Below, piece after piece: positions 1-8,478 of a DNA stretch of 37,250 nucleotides. The position numbers were made by a program, and so were the translations under genes. Each line of letters starts with the position of its first letter. Position 1 is the stretch's first letter. The notes under the pieces are model-generated. The model saw only the letters and a program-made list of their open reading frames with translations, searched no databases and was not told where the DNA came from. Source of the DNA: Oceaniglobus indicus (GTDB lineage: Bacteria; Pseudomonadota; Alphaproteobacteria; Rhodobacterales; Rhodobacteraceae); assembly GCF_002751875.1 (NCBI RefSeq), contig NZ_NMZM01000016.1, forward strand, positions 1 through 37,250, given 5' to 3'.

Positions 1-77
1 CATCACCACCCCCGCCGACCTTGAGGGGCTGAAGATCCGCACGCCCAATTCCAGCTGGCGGGTGGCGATGTTCAAGG
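1..77. repeat. Terminal direct repeat marking circle closure (copy 1)
   Basis: These 77 bases are identical to 37174-37250. The repeat lies inside one gene (dctP), and merging the two copies restores its frame. This is the signature of a circular molecule written out linearly with an assembly overlap. It is not a biological repeat. Confidence 0.95.
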
Positions 78-523
78 AATACGGCGCCAACCCGACGCCG
101 ATGTCGTTTTCCGAGGTGTTCGTGGCGCTGCAGACCGGCGTCATCGACGGCCAGGAAAACCCGCTGACCAACATCGCGGGCGGCAAGCTGAACGAGGTGC
201 AGAAATACCTGTCGATGTCGGGCCACGTCTATTCGCCCGCCTATCCCACCGTCGGCATCACCGCGTTCGAAAAGCTGGACCCCGAGGTCCAGACCGTGCT
301 GGCCGAAACCGCCGCCGAAGTCGCCCTGTGGGCGCGCGAGCAGGGCGAGGCCCAGGACGGCACGCTTCTGAAAGAGCTGGAAGAGGGCGGCATGGAAGTG
401 AACCAGACCGACCGCGCGGCCTTTGTCGAAGCCTCCAAGCCGCTGTACGAGAAGTTCGCGACCGAGGTCGAGAACGGGCAGGCGATGATCGACCAGGCCC
501 TGTCGCTGGCCGAAGGCTCCTGA
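1..523 (+). CDS. dctP: TRAP transporter substrate-binding protein DctP (C-terminal part; gene starts at 36719 across the circle junction)
   Basis: This is the 3' part of a periplasmic DctP-family solute receptor. Bases 1-77 equal 37174-37250, so the gene runs from the ATG at 36719 through the junction to the TGA at 521-523: 978 bp, 325 residues, with the frame preserved exactly. Visible here are the conserved segment GLKIRTPNS, whose arginine normally pairs with the substrate carboxylate, and the family motif around ALQTGVIDGQENP. The protein delivers an organic acid to the DctQM membrane subunits encoded just downstream. It lies in a run that starts with a pdxA-like gene and continues into dctQM and tctCBA. 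The ligand cannot be named from sequence. The family call is very secure; the split is an artefact of where the circle was opened. Confidence 0.95.
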   Translation, partial: ITTPADLEGLKIRTPNSSWRVAMFKEYGANPTPMSFSEVFVALQTGVIDGQENPLTNIAGGKLNEVQKYLSMSGHVYSPAYPTVGITAFEKLDPEVQTVLAETAAEVALWAREQGEAQDGTLLKELEEGGMEVNQTDRAAFVEASKPLYEKFATEVENGQAMIDQALSLAEGS

Positions 524-529
524 GGGTGC

Positions 530-557
530 GGGGTGGCGCCGTCCATGGTGCCACCCC
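530..557 (+). promoter_or_regulatory. Intercistronic hairpin between dctP and dctQ
   Basis: The arms GGGGTGGCGCC (530-540) and GGTGCCACCCC (547-557) pair over 11 bp with one G-T wobble around a 6-base loop, followed by a weak T-rich stretch. The position, between the receptor gene and the membrane subunits, suits partial termination or protection of the dctP mRNA 3' end, which would give more receptor than membrane subunits. That role is inferred; the structure is seen directly. Similar hairpins follow tctC and the second dctP. Confidence 0.7.
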
Positions 558-578
558 CTTTCGTTTCAGACAGGCAAC

Positions 579-1133
579 ATGATGATTTCCAAGGTTTCCC
601 GCGCGCTCGACGTCGTTCTTCAGGTCGTGACGCTGTCGCTGATCGTCGCCCTGACCTGCGTGATCCTGGCCGGGGTCGCCTTTCGCTATTCGGGCCGGTC
701 GCTGATCTGGTATGACGAGGTGGCGGTGGTCATGCTGGCCTGGATCACCTTCCTGGGGGCCGCCCTGGCGACCCTGCGCAACGCGCACCTGGGGTTCAAC
801 GGGTTGCTGTTCGGCCTGCCGCCCGTGGGGCGCGCGGTGCTGTTCTGGCTGGGCGAGGCGATCTTCGTCGCCGTCTTCGCCATCGCCGCCTGGTCGGGCT
901 GGGCGATCCTCGAGATCTTCGGCAACGAGACGATGACGACGCTGCGCTTCGTGCCGCGCTGGTTCATCCAGGGCATCCTGCCGGTCAGTGCCGCGCTGAT
1001 GGTGCTGGGCCGGCTGCTGACATTGCCTGCCCGGCTGGGCGACGTGCGCGCCGGCCTTGACCCCGAAGCCCAGGAAATCGCGCATGAGATCGCGCGCGCC
1101 GAAGCCGAACTTGCCCGGGAGCATCGTTCATGA
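579..1133 (+). CDS. dctQ: TRAP transporter small membrane subunit DctQ
   Basis: This 184-residue protein has four hydrophobic segments, as expected of the small DctQ subunit of TRAP transporters, which docks with DctM and helps couple the periplasmic receptor to sodium-driven uptake. The segment WYDEVAVVMLAWITFLGAA matches the conserved second helix region, with an acidic E then W. The C-terminus is a hydrophilic Ala/Glu/Arg-rich tail. ATGATG at 579 offers two adjacent starts. The stop overlaps the dctM start by four bases (ATGA), so translation is probably coupled. It belongs to the dctPQM set whose receptor spans the circle junction. Confidence 0.92.
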   Translation: MMISKVSRALDVVLQVVTLSLIVALTCVILAGVAFRYSGRSLIWYDEVAVVMLAWITFLGAALATLRNAHLGFNGLLFGLPPVGRAVLFWLGEAIFVAVFAIAAWSGWAILEIFGNETMTTLRFVPRWFIQGILPVSAALMVLGRLLTLPARLGDVRAGLDPEAQEIAHEIARAEAELAREHRS

Positions 1134-2416
1134 CCGAAGGTCTCATCATCCTGTCGATGTTCCTGATGATCGCCATCGGCGTGCCGATCGCGGTGTCGAT
1201 CCTGGGCGCGGCGCTGATCGGGATGTATCTTCTCAACGGCTCGCTCGGGTTCCTGAACGCGGCGCTGTCGCTGTATGACGGCGCCACCAGCTTTCCGCTG
1301 ATCGCGATCCCGCTGTTCGTGCTGGCGGGGGCGCTGATGAACACCGGCGGCATTTCCACCCGGCTGATCACCTTCGTGTCGTCGCTGATCGGCTTCGTGC
1401 GCGGCGGCCTTGCCATGGTGAACGTCGGCGTGTCGCTGTTCTTTGCCGAAATCTCGGGCTCGGCCGTGGCCGACGTGGCCGCCACCGGGTCGATCCTGAT
1501 CCCGGCGATGAAGAAGAAGGGCTATTCGCCCCGCTTCGCCGCCGCGATCACATCGTCGTCGGCGTCGCTGGCGATCATCATTCCGCCGTCGATCCCGATG
1601 ATCCTCTATGGCGCGCTGTCGGACACGTCGATCGTGCAGCTGTTCGTCGCCGGCATCGTGCCGGGCCTTCTGGGGGCCGGGGGGCTGATGGCGCTCAGCT
1701 GGTATTTCGCGGTGAAGTACGATCTGCCGCGCGAGGAGGCGTTCGATCTGTGCCGCGTCTGGAGCACGTTCAAGGGCGCGGGCTGGGCGCTGGTGCTGCC
1801 GCTGATCATCCTGGGCGGCATCTTCGGCGGCATCGTCACCGCCACCGAGGGCGCCGGGCTGGCGGTTCTGGCGGCGCTGCTGATCGGCGGTTTCGTCTAT
1901 CGCGAGCTGGACGCGCGCAAGCTCTATTCGGCGCTGGTGGACGGGGTGAACCAGACCGCCATCGTGATGCTGCTGGTGGCGGCCTCGGCGGTGCTGGGCC
2001 TGTATCTGACCGAAACCCAGCTGCCCCAAAGGCTGGCCGAGGGGATCACCACGATCACCACCAACAAGATCGCGGTGCTGCTGATCATCAACGTCTTCCT
2101 GCTGGGCGTGGGGATGGTGCTGCACGGGGCGGCGGCGATCATCCTGACGGTGCCGGTGTTCATGCCGCTGGTGCGCGAGATCGGCATTGATCCGGTGCAT
2201 TTCGGCATCCTGCTGACGCTGAACATCGCGCTTGGCCAGCAGACCCCGCCGGTGGCCAGCGTGCTGATCACCGCCTGTTCCATCGCGAAAACCGACGTCT
2301 GGGCCACGACCCGCACCAACCTGCCGTTCATCGGCGTGCTGGTCGCGGTGCTGCTTCTGGTGACCTATGTGCCGGCCGTGCCGCTGTGGCTGGTGGGGCT
2401 GTTCTATGGATCCTGA
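1130..2416 (+). CDS. dctM: TRAP transporter large permease subunit DctM
   Basis: This 428-residue polytopic membrane protein has about a dozen hydrophobic segments and is the transport subunit of the TRAP system. Family landmarks include FPLIAIPLFVLAGALMN near residue 60, the FAEISGSAVADVAATGSIL stretch (about residue 103 onward) and SSASLAIIIPPSIPMILYG, typical of the first half of the fold. The second half repeats the pattern around GIVTATEGAG and NIALGQQTPPVASVL. The ATG overlaps the dctQ stop. The next gene, tctC, begins 199 bp downstream, so this may be the end of a transcript or the middle of a longer one. The substrate is unknown; a carboxylate is likely by family. Confidence 0.95.
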   Translation: MTEGLIILSMFLMIAIGVPIAVSILGAALIGMYLLNGSLGFLNAALSLYDGATSFPLIAIPLFVLAGALMNTGGISTRLITFVSSLIGFVRGGLAMVNVGVSLFFAEISGSAVADVAATGSILIPAMKKKGYSPRFAAAITSSSASLAIIIPPSIPMILYGALSDTSIVQLFVAGIVPGLLGAGGLMALSWYFAVKYDLPREEAFDLCRVWSTFKGAGWALVLPLIILGGIFGGIVTATEGAGLAVLAALLIGGFVYRELDARKLYSALVDGVNQTAIVMLLVAASAVLGLYLTETQLPQRLAEGITTITTNKIAVLLIINVFLLGVGMVLHGAAAIILTVPVFMPLVREIGIDPVHFGILLTLNIALGQQTPPVASVLITACSIAKTDVWATTRTNLPFIGVLVAVLLLVTYVPAVPLWLVGLFYGS

Positions 2417-2444
2417 CGGCCGCCAGGATCGCGACAGAGGTCGA

Positions 2445-2473
2445 TTGACAGTCGTTTGGCGCTGGTCAATGGT
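2445..2473 (+). promoter_or_regulatory. Possible sigma-70-type promoter between dctM and tctC
   Basis: TTGACA (2445-2450), a 17-bp spacer and AATGGT (2468-2473) resemble a promoter with a perfect -35 and a weak -10. It overlaps an inverted pair GGTCA/TGACC (about 2464-2485). The rest of the 2417-2615 gap holds GC-rich inverted repeats (GGCCGC/GCGGCC near 2509-2528) and no gene. It could give tctCBA its own transcript. This rests on spacing and motif match only. Confidence 0.35.
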
Positions 2474-2615
2474 CGGTTTCTGACCGGATCGTGAACGCCG
2501 CCGATGGCGGCCGCGCAACGGTGCGGCCCGATCCGGGAGGGTGGATCGCGGCGGCAAGACGACCCCGAGCGCCGGTTCCGGCGGTCATCATTCAAGAAGT
2601 TCTGTGGAGGAATAC

Positions 2616-3599
2616 ATGCAAAGACGACACATGATCGCACTCGGTGCACTTCTGGCATCCGCCAGCATGCTGCCCGCATTGTCCGTGGCCGCGCAAGATT
2701 ACCCCGAGCGCCCGATCCAGATGATCGTGCCATGGGGCGCCGGCGGCGGCACCGACGCGGTGGGCCGCGTCTTTGCCTCGCTGTTGCAGGAAGACCTGGG
2801 CGTGCCGGTCAACGTCGTGAACCGCACCGGCGGATCGGGCGTGGTGGGCCACAGCGCCATCGCGAACGCCGCCCCCGACGGCTATACCATCGGCATCATG
2901 ACGATCGAGATCGACATGATGCACTGGCAGGGCCTGACCGACCTGACCTATGAGGATTACGACATCCTGGCGCTGGTCAACTCGGATCCCGGCGGCCTGA
3001 TGGTCTCGGCCGACAGCGAATACCAGGACGTCGAATCGCTGCTGGCGGCGATCAAGTCGGAACCCAAGGGCACGTTCAAGGGATCGGGCACCGGACAGGG
3101 CGGCATCTGGCACCTGGGCCTGGCCGGCTGGCTGATGGCCGAGGGTCTTGACCCCGACCAGGTGACATGGGTGCCCAGCGAAGGCGCCGCCCCCGGCATC
3201 ACCGACATGGTCGCCGGTGGCGTCGACCTGGTGCCGTCGTCCCTGGCCGAGGGCCGCTCGATGATCGAGGCGGGCCGCGTGAAGGCGCTGGCGACGATGT
3301 CCGAGGAACGCCAGGAGCTGTTCCCCGACGCGCAGACCATCAAGGAAGGGACCGGCACCGATTACACCCATGCGGTGTGGCGGTCGATCGCCGCCCCCGA
3401 CGGGCTGCCCGACGACGTGAAGGCGACGCTCGAGGCCGCGATCAAGAAGGCCTATGACAGCGAGGAATACCAGAGCTTCATGAAGGACCGGGGCTTCGGC
3501 CTTCGCTGGGCCGACGCCGAAGAGGCGACCAAGGTCGTTGGCGACGACGACGCCCGGCTGGGCAAGGTGATGAAGGAAGCGGGACTCGCCGCCAACTGA
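2616..3599 (+). CDS. tctC: Tripartite tricarboxylate transporter substrate-binding protein TctC
   Basis: This 327-residue periplasmic receptor of the TctC (Bug) family has an N-terminal signal peptide (MQRRHMIALGALLASASML, cleaved near AVAAQ-type sequence at about residue 26). It then shows the family opening YPERPIQMIVPWGAGGGTDAVGR, whose AGGGTD loop contacts the ligand carboxylate. The second strongly conserved stretch is NRTGGSGVVGHSAIANAAPDGYT. The ATG at 2616 is chosen because GGAGG sits 5 bases upstream and the signal peptide begins there; an upstream in-frame start at 2541 would spoil it. It is followed by a hairpin and then tctB and tctA. The ligand is not predictable; the family binds di- and tricarboxylates, nicotinate and similar acids. 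Confidence 0.95.
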   Translation: MQRRHMIALGALLASASMLPALSVAAQDYPERPIQMIVPWGAGGGTDAVGRVFASLLQEDLGVPVNVVNRTGGSGVVGHSAIANAAPDGYTIGIMTIEIDMMHWQGLTDLTYEDYDILALVNSDPGGLMVSADSEYQDVESLLAAIKSEPKGTFKGSGTGQGGIWHLGLAGWLMAEGLDPDQVTWVPSEGAAPGITDMVAGGVDLVPSSLAEGRSMIEAGRVKALATMSEERQELFPDAQTIKEGTGTDYTHAVWRSIAAPDGLPDDVKATLEAAIKKAYDSEEYQSFMKDRGFGLRWADAEEATKVVGDDDARLGKVMKEAGLAAN

Positions 3600-3604
3600 G
3601 CCGG

Positions 3605-3632
3605 GGGGCGCCGTCCGCAAGGGCGGCGCCCC
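3605..3632 (+). promoter_or_regulatory. Intercistronic hairpin between tctC and tctB
   Basis: The arms GGGGCGCCGTCC (3605-3616) and GGGCGGCGCCCC (3621-3632) form a 12-bp stem with one wobble and a GCAA tetraloop, then TTGCATCTT. The stem is strong and the T-run poor, which favours transcript 3' protection or partial termination downstream of the receptor gene. The structure is seen; the effect on subunit ratio is inferred. Confidence 0.75.
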
Positions 3633-3663
3633 TTGCATCTTGCACACGTCAGCGGGGTCGAAA

Positions 3664-4137
3664 GTGAAGCTGAACGACATGCTCCTCGGGCTGCTGCTGG
3701 TGGCGGCGGCCATCGGCATCTGGATCTCGGCGCAGAATTTCTCGCGCCTGCCGAACCAGTCCTATGGATCCGAAACCATGCCGCTGGCGCTGTCGGGCGT
3801 GGCGCTTCTGCTGGGCCTGTTCATGATCGTGCGCAGCGTGATCGCCGGCGCGGCGATCCCCCGGGCCACGCTGCCCGCATGGGCCGAAACGCCCGGCGCG
3901 CTGGTCGCGCTGCTGGTCACGCTGGCGCTGATCGTCGGCTATATCGTGCTGGCCGGGCGGATCGGCTTCGTGCCGGTCGCCATCGCCCTGGTGCTGATCC
4001 TGATGCTGGTGATGCAGGTGCGCTGGTATCTGGCGCTGCCGCTGGCCATCGTCGCCACCATCGTGGTGCAACAGGCCTTTGCCCGTCTTCTTCTGGTGCC
4101 GCTGCCACGCAGCGGATTTCTGTCCTTTCTCTGGTAG
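3664..4137 (+). CDS. tctB: Tripartite tricarboxylate transporter small membrane subunit TctB
   Basis: This protein of about 157 residues has four predicted membrane segments and follows the TctB pattern: a first helix from LNDMLLGLLLVAAAIGIWISA, the short motif FSRLPNQSYGSETMPLAL, and a paired C-terminal helix set around LALPLAIVATIVVQQAFARLLLVPLP. No ATG fits. The GTG at 3664 is preferred because GGGG lies 6 bases upstream and the protein then starts MKLNDML; a TTG at 3640 would add eight residues. It is the small partner of TctA, and the gene lies 6 bp before tctA. Function as a transporter subunit is secure by family and context, the exact start less so. Confidence 0.9.
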   Translation: MKLNDMLLGLLLVAAAIGIWISAQNFSRLPNQSYGSETMPLALSGVALLLGLFMIVRSVIAGAAIPRATLPAWAETPGALVALLVTLALIVGYIVLAGRIGFVPVAIALVLILMLVMQVRWYLALPLAIVATIVVQQAFARLLLVPLPRSGFLSFLW

Positions 4138-4143
4138 GCGCCC

Positions 4144-5637
4144 ATGTCCGTCATGATCGAGGCGCTCGGCCTTGTCTTTCAGCCCTATGTCCTGATCGTC
4201 ATCGTCGCCTCGGCGGCGTTCGGGATGTTCGTCGGATCGATCCCCGGCCTGACCGCCACCATGGCGACCGCGCTGCTGGTGCCGATCACCTTCTTCATGG
4301 ATCCGGTGCCCGCCATCGCCGCCATCGTCACCGCCACCGGCATGGCGATCTTTGCCGGCGACATTCCCGGCGCCCTGCTCAGGATGCCGGGCACCCCGGC
4401 CAGCGCCGCCTATGTCGAGGACGCTTACGCGATGACCCGCAAGGGCCGGTCGCAGGAGGCATTGGGCGCGGCGCTGGTGTTCTCGGCCATCGGCGGCATC
4501 TTCGGCACCATCGTGCTGATGACCGCTTCGCCGGTGCTGGCCGAGGTGGCGCTGAAATTCTCGTCGTTCGAATACTTCTGGCTGGTGGTGCTGGGCCTGT
4601 CCTGCGCGATCTTCGTGTCGCCCGGCGCCGTGTCCAAGGGGCTGATCGCCCTGCTGATCGGACTGTTCGCCGCCACCGTGGGTATCGACAACCCCGCCGG
4701 CCAGCCGCGCTATACCTTCGGCAACGTCGAATTGCTGGCCGGGGTGCAGTTCATCCCGGCGATGATCGGCCTGTTCGCGGTCTCCGAAGTCCTGCGCGCC
4801 GTGGTCAACCGCGACACGCCGCGCCCGCCGATCCCGAAGAACCGCGGCGGCGGCATCTTCCGCGACCAGTGGCGCAACCTGTGCCGCTATCCGGTGCAGG
4901 TGCTGCGCGGCAGCGCCTTCGGCACCGCCATCGGCGCGCTGCCCGGCGCGGGGGCCGACATCGCGGCCTGGATCTCGTATGCGATCTCGAAGCGCTTCTC
5001 GCGCGAGAAGGAAAAGTTCGGCACCGGCCACGTCGAGGGCCTGGTCGAGGCGGGCGCGTCCAACAACGCCGCCGTCAGCGGCGCGTGGATTCCCGCCCTG
5101 GTGTTCGGCATCCCCGGCGACAGCATCACCGCCATCGTGATCGGCGTGCTCTATATCAAGGGCATCAACCCCGGTCCCACGGTGTTCATCAACGACCCGC
5201 AGCTGATCTATGCGGTGTTCGTCGTGTTCCTGCTGGCCAACATCATCATGCTGCCCCTCGGCTGGGTGGCGATCAAGGCGGCGGGCACGGTCCTGTCGGT
5301 GCCCAGCAAGGTTCTGATGCCGATCATCCTGCTGTTCTGCATCGTCGGCTCCTTCGCCATCAACAACACCCCCTTCGGCGTGGTGCTGATGCTGATCTTC
5401 GGGGTGCTGGGATTCCTGATGGATGAAAACGACATCCCCATCGCGCCCGCGATCCTGGGCCTGGTGCTGGGGCCGATGCTCGAGCAGAACTTCATCACCT
5501 CGATGATCAAGGCCGACGGCAGTTTCCTGGCCTTCTTCGAACGTCCCATCGCCGCCGGCCTGGGCCTGTTCACCATCGCCATCTGGTGCATTCCCCTGAT
5601 CGTCTGGGCCGTGACGCGGATGCGGCGCACCGCCTGA
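4144..5637 (+). CDS. tctA: Tripartite tricarboxylate transporter large permease TctA
   Basis: This 497-residue protein with about twelve membrane segments is the TctA permease. The two inverted family motifs are visible: GSIPGLTATMATALLVPITF (about residues 31-50) in the first half and GALPGAGADIAAWISYAISKRFSREKEKFGTG (about 265-295) in the second, the latter followed by the GLVEAGASNNAAVSGAWIPALVFGIPGDS stretch that TctA proteins share. It transports the acid delivered by TctC using an ion gradient. It ends the run pdxA-like - dctPQM - tctCBA. A short GC hairpin follows the stop. Confidence 0.95.
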   Translation: MSVMIEALGLVFQPYVLIVIVASAAFGMFVGSIPGLTATMATALLVPITFFMDPVPAIAAIVTATGMAIFAGDIPGALLRMPGTPASAAYVEDAYAMTRKGRSQEALGAALVFSAIGGIFGTIVLMTASPVLAEVALKFSSFEYFWLVVLGLSCAIFVSPGAVSKGLIALLIGLFAATVGIDNPAGQPRYTFGNVELLAGVQFIPAMIGLFAVSEVLRAVVNRDTPRPPIPKNRGGGIFRDQWRNLCRYPVQVLRGSAFGTAIGALPGAGADIAAWISYAISKRFSREKEKFGTGHVEGLVEAGASNNAAVSGAWIPALVFGIPGDSITAIVIGVLYIKGINPGPTVFINDPQLIYAVFVVFLLANIIMLPLGWVAIKAAGTVLSVPSKVLMPIILLFCIVGSFAINNTPFGVVLMLIFGVLGFLMDENDIPIAPAILGLVLGPMLEQNFITSMIKADGSFLAFFERPIAAGLGLFTIAIWCIPLIVWAVTRMRRTA

Positions 5638-5640
5638 TCG

Positions 5641-5655
5641 CGCCCCGACGGGGCG
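5641..5655 (+). terminator. Short GC hairpin after tctA
   Basis: CGCCCC, loop GAC, GGGGCG forms a 6-bp stem four bases after the tctA stop, with only a GTTC tail. It is a plausible weak terminator for the transporter operon before lacI-type gene 5773. The rest of 5656-5772 holds no gene and no promoter I can place with confidence. Confidence 0.45.
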
Positions 5656-5772
5656 TTCACCGGGCCGTCATGTCGCATTGGGCATAGGTTATCGGCCATC
5701 CTGCGCTATTCTTGTCGAAGGGCAGGGGCGGGCGGATGTTGCCGTTCCCCGCATCGATGAAAAGGGGCGAAG

Positions 5773-6789
5773 ATGGGCAAACGGCCGACCATCCTGACCG
5801 TTGCCGCGCGGGCGGGCGTATCGAAATCCACGGTATCGCTGGTGCTGCGCGACAGCCCGCTGGTGCATGGCGACACGGCCGAGGCGGTGCGCACCGCCAT
5901 GGCCGAGGTCGGCTATGTCTACAACCGCGCGGCGGCGACCCTGCGCGGCAGCACGGTCAACCTGGTCGGCCTGGTCATCAACGACCTGCGCAACCCGTTC
6001 TTCACCGAATTCGCCACCTCGGTGCAGATGGCCCTGGACGGCCACGGCCATGCCGCGGTCATCGCCAACACCGACGAGGATCCGGCGACCCAGCACCGCG
6101 TCGTCGGCTCGATGATCGAACACGGCGTGCGCGGCGTGATCATCTCGCCCGCCTATGGCGACACCGGCGCGACCTTCGATCGGCTGGAACTGGCCGGCAT
6201 CCCCACCCTGCAGGTGTTGCGCCGGACCGATCCGCAGCAGGGGCGCTTTCCCTTTGCCGGCTTCGACATACCCACCGGGGGCGCCCTGGCCGCGCGCCAC
6301 CTGTTCGACCAGGGCGCGCGGCGAATCGCCTTTGTCGGCGGCTTGCAGGGGCGCGAGGTCACGGCGGAACGGATGGCCGGTTACCTGTCGGTCATGGCCG
6401 AGAAGGGCATCGCGCCGACCCTGTTCACCGGCGCGTCCACCCGCGCCTTCGGCCGCGAGACGGCCGACCTGCTGTGCACCCGCCACCCCGAAATCGACGC
6501 CGCGATCTGTTTCAACGACCAGGTCGCGCTTGGCATGATGGCCGGGTTCGCGCGCCATGGCCGCGCTCTCGGCTCGGGGTTCAAGCTGGTCGGATGCGAC
6601 GACATCCGCGAATGCTCCGAGGTCTGGCCGCCGCTGTCGTCGATCAGCTGCGACATCGCCGCCTTCGGTCGCCAGAGCGCGGCACGGCTGCTCGACTGGA
6701 TGGAGAACGGCACCCGCCCGGCACCGATCCAGCGCGCCGATGTGGCCCTGGTCGCCCGCGAAAGCAGCGACGCCGGCTTCCGCGGCTGA
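5773..6789 (+). CDS. LacI/GalR-family transcriptional regulator
   Basis: This 338-residue protein is of standard LacI length. Residues 6-30 carry the helix-turn-helix (ILTVAARAGVSKSTVSLVLRD) and residues 45-60 the hinge region with RAAATLRGSTVNLVGLVI. The rest is the periplasmic-binding-like effector domain (NDLRNPFFTEFATSVQMAL; AICFNDQVALGMMAGF; VGCDDI). It lies 114 bp upstream of a catabolic operon on the same strand. The gap between them holds a perfect 12-bp CG-centred palindrome of the kind LacI proteins bind, and a near-identical site lies at 15047. It is therefore the likely local repressor of both operons. The effector is unknown. The start at 5773 has AGGGGCGAAG upstream. Confidence 0.93.
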   Translation: MGKRPTILTVAARAGVSKSTVSLVLRDSPLVHGDTAEAVRTAMAEVGYVYNRAAATLRGSTVNLVGLVINDLRNPFFTEFATSVQMALDGHGHAAVIANTDEDPATQHRVVGSMIEHGVRGVIISPAYGDTGATFDRLELAGIPTLQVLRRTDPQQGRFPFAGFDIPTGGALAARHLFDQGARRIAFVGGLQGREVTAERMAGYLSVMAEKGIAPTLFTGASTRAFGRETADLLCTRHPEIDAAICFNDQVALGMMAGFARHGRALGSGFKLVGCDDIRECSEVWPPLSSISCDIAAFGRQSAARLLDWMENGTRPAPIQRADVALVARESSDAGFRG

Positions 6790-6819
6790 GCGGTGGGGGC
6801 GCCGCCCCGGACAATGATA

Positions 6820-6831
6820 TGGAACGTTCCA
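6820..6831. promoter_or_regulatory. LacI-type operator upstream of the CoA-transferase operon
   Basis: TGGAACGTTCCA is a perfect 12-bp palindrome with the central CG step typical of LacI-family sites. It sits 31 bp after the regulator gene's stop and 72 bp before the CoA-transferase start, directly after a -10-like CAATGA. A copy with one mismatch lies at 15047-15058. Assignment to the regulator at 5773 is inference from proximity and symmetry. Confidence 0.75.
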
Positions 6832-6903
6832 AAAAACTCTGCTAGGATGGTGCGAACCATGCATCCCGGCCCCGCCGGACCGGTCAGGACAGGAAGGCAC
6901 GCG

Positions 6904-8478
6904 ATGACGGACAAGATGATCACCGCCGCAGAGGCCGCCGCACGCATCCCCGATGGCGCGACCGTCACCGTTTCGTCGTCCTCGGGGCTGGGCTGTCCCG
7001 ATGCGGTGCTGGCCGCCATCGGCGCCCGGTTCGCCGCCGAAGGCCATCCGCGCGGGTTGACCACCCTGCACCCCATCGCGGCGGGCGACATGTATGGCGT
7101 CAAGGGGATCGACCACATCGCGCGCGACGGGTTGCTGGCGCGGGTGCTGGCGGGATCGTACCCGTCGGGGCCGTCGTCCCTGCCCATGCCCGAGATCTGG
7201 CGGATGATCGAGGACAACCGCGTCGCCGCCTACAACGTGCCCTCGGGGATCCTGTTCGACATGCACCGCGATGTCGCCGCGCGCCGCCCCGGCGTGCTGA
7301 CCCGGACCGGGCTGGACACCTTCGTCGATCCGGTGCGCGAGGGGTGTGCCATGAACGCACGGGCGGCGGCGGATCCCATCGTCGCGCGGGTGGATTTCGG
7401 CGGCCGGACCTGGCTGCATTTCCCCAACATCGTGCCCGACGTGGCGATCCTGCGCGCCACCACCGCCGACACCCACGGCAACCTGACGTTCGAGCATGAG
7501 GGCGCGACCCTGGGCAACCTGGAACAGGCGATCGCGGTGCGCAATCACGGCGGCATCGTCATCGCCCAGGTCAAGCGGATGACGGCGCGCGGATCCCTGC
7601 GCCCCCATGACGTGCGGGTGCCGGGCCACCTGGTCGACGCCATCGTGGTGGCCCCCGACCAGATGCAGACCACCCAGACGCCCCACGATCCCGCCATCTC
7701 GGGCGAGATCATGCGCCCCTGGGACAGTTTCGACCTGGCCCCCCACGGCATCGAGAAGGTCATCGCCCGGCGCGCGGCCATGGAGCTGAAGCGCGGCGAC
7801 ACCGCCAACCTGGGCTTCGGCATCTCGGCCCTGATCCCGCGCGTGCTGCTTGAGGAAGGACAGGAACGCGCCGTCACCTGGGCCATCGAACAGGGCGCCG
7901 TCGGGGGGATGCCGCTGACCGGTTTCGCCTTCGGATGCGCATCCAACGCCGACGCCTTCGTCCCCGCACCCAGCCAGTTCACGTTCTTCCAGGGCGGCGG
8001 GTTCGACCGGTCGTTCCTGTCGTTCATGGAGGTGGACGTGCAGGGCAACGTCAACGTCTCGCGCCTGGCCAAGAAGCCGTGGCTGACGGCGGGCTGCGGC
8101 GGTTTCGTCGACATCACCGCCAACGCCCGGCGGATCGTGTTCTCGGGGTTCTTCGAGGCGGGGGCCGACCTGCGGCTGGACGATACCGGCATCACCGTCG
8201 CGGCCCCCGGCAAGTTCCCCAAGATGGTCGAACAGGTGGAACATGTCACGTTCTCGGGGCGGCGCGCGGTCGAGACGGGGCAGGAGGTGCTTTACGTCAC
8301 CGAACGCTGCGTGATCCGGCTGACCGCCGAGGGGCTGGTGGCGACCGAGATCATGCCGGGGATCGATCCGGCCCGCGACATCGTGAACGCATCGCAGGGC
8401 CGCGTCGCCATCGCGCCCGACGCGCGCCCGATGGACGCCGCGCTGCTGCGCGACGCGCCCATGGGGCTGGTGCCATGA
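6904..8478 (+). CDS. Acyl-CoA:carboxylate CoA-transferase (YdiF / propionate CoA-transferase family)
   Basis: This 524-residue single-chain family I CoA-transferase is of the fused alpha-beta type. The catalytic glutamate is E329 in EQGAVGGMP, matching the E-x-G-x-x-GG signature whose Glu forms the glutamyl-CoA thioester. The N-terminal half (GATVTVSSSSGLGCPDAVLAAI) and the C-terminal half (MELKRGDTANLGFGISALIP) each show the Rossmann-like CoA-transferase opening. It would activate a carboxylic acid by exchange with an acyl-CoA. The ATG at 6904 is chosen for the AGGAAGG site upstream and because the family starts there. It is first in an operon with an enoyl-CoA hydratase (ATGA overlap), an SDR, a DUF993 protein and an AroE-like enzyme. 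The acid used is not predictable. Confidence 0.92.
   Translation: MTDKMITAAEAAARIPDGATVTVSSSSGLGCPDAVLAAIGARFAAEGHPRGLTTLHPIAAGDMYGVKGIDHIARDGLLARVLAGSYPSGPSSLPMPEIWRMIEDNRVAAYNVPSGILFDMHRDVAARRPGVLTRTGLDTFVDPVREGCAMNARAAADPIVARVDFGGRTWLHFPNIVPDVAILRATTADTHGNLTFEHEGATLGNLEQAIAVRNHGGIVIAQVKRMTARGSLRPHDVRVPGHLVDAIVVAPDQMQTTQTPHDPAISGEIMRPWDSFDLAPHGIEKVIARRAAMELKRGDTANLGFGISALIPRVLLEEGQERAVTWAIEQGAVGGMPLTGFAFGCASNADAFVPAPSQFTFFQGGGFDRSFLSFMEVDVQGNVNVSRLAKKPWLTAGCGGFVDITANARRIVFSGFFEAGADLRLDDTGITVAAPGKFPKMVEQVEHVTFSGRRAVETGQEVLYVTERCVIRLTAEGLVATEIMPGIDPARDIVNASQGRVAIAPDARPMDAALLRDAPMGLVP

Noticed and set aside
1-77. Terminal repeat as phage direct terminal repeat or duplicated gene segment
   Set aside because: Merging the copies restores one dctP gene and there are no phage genes; it is an overlap from linearising a circle.
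5689-8244. Open frame of 851 codons on the minus strand opposite the LacI and CoA-transferase genes
   Set aside because: It is His/Arg/Gly/Asp-rich with no domain and runs antisense to two well-recognised proteins; long antisense frames are expected in GC-rich DNA.
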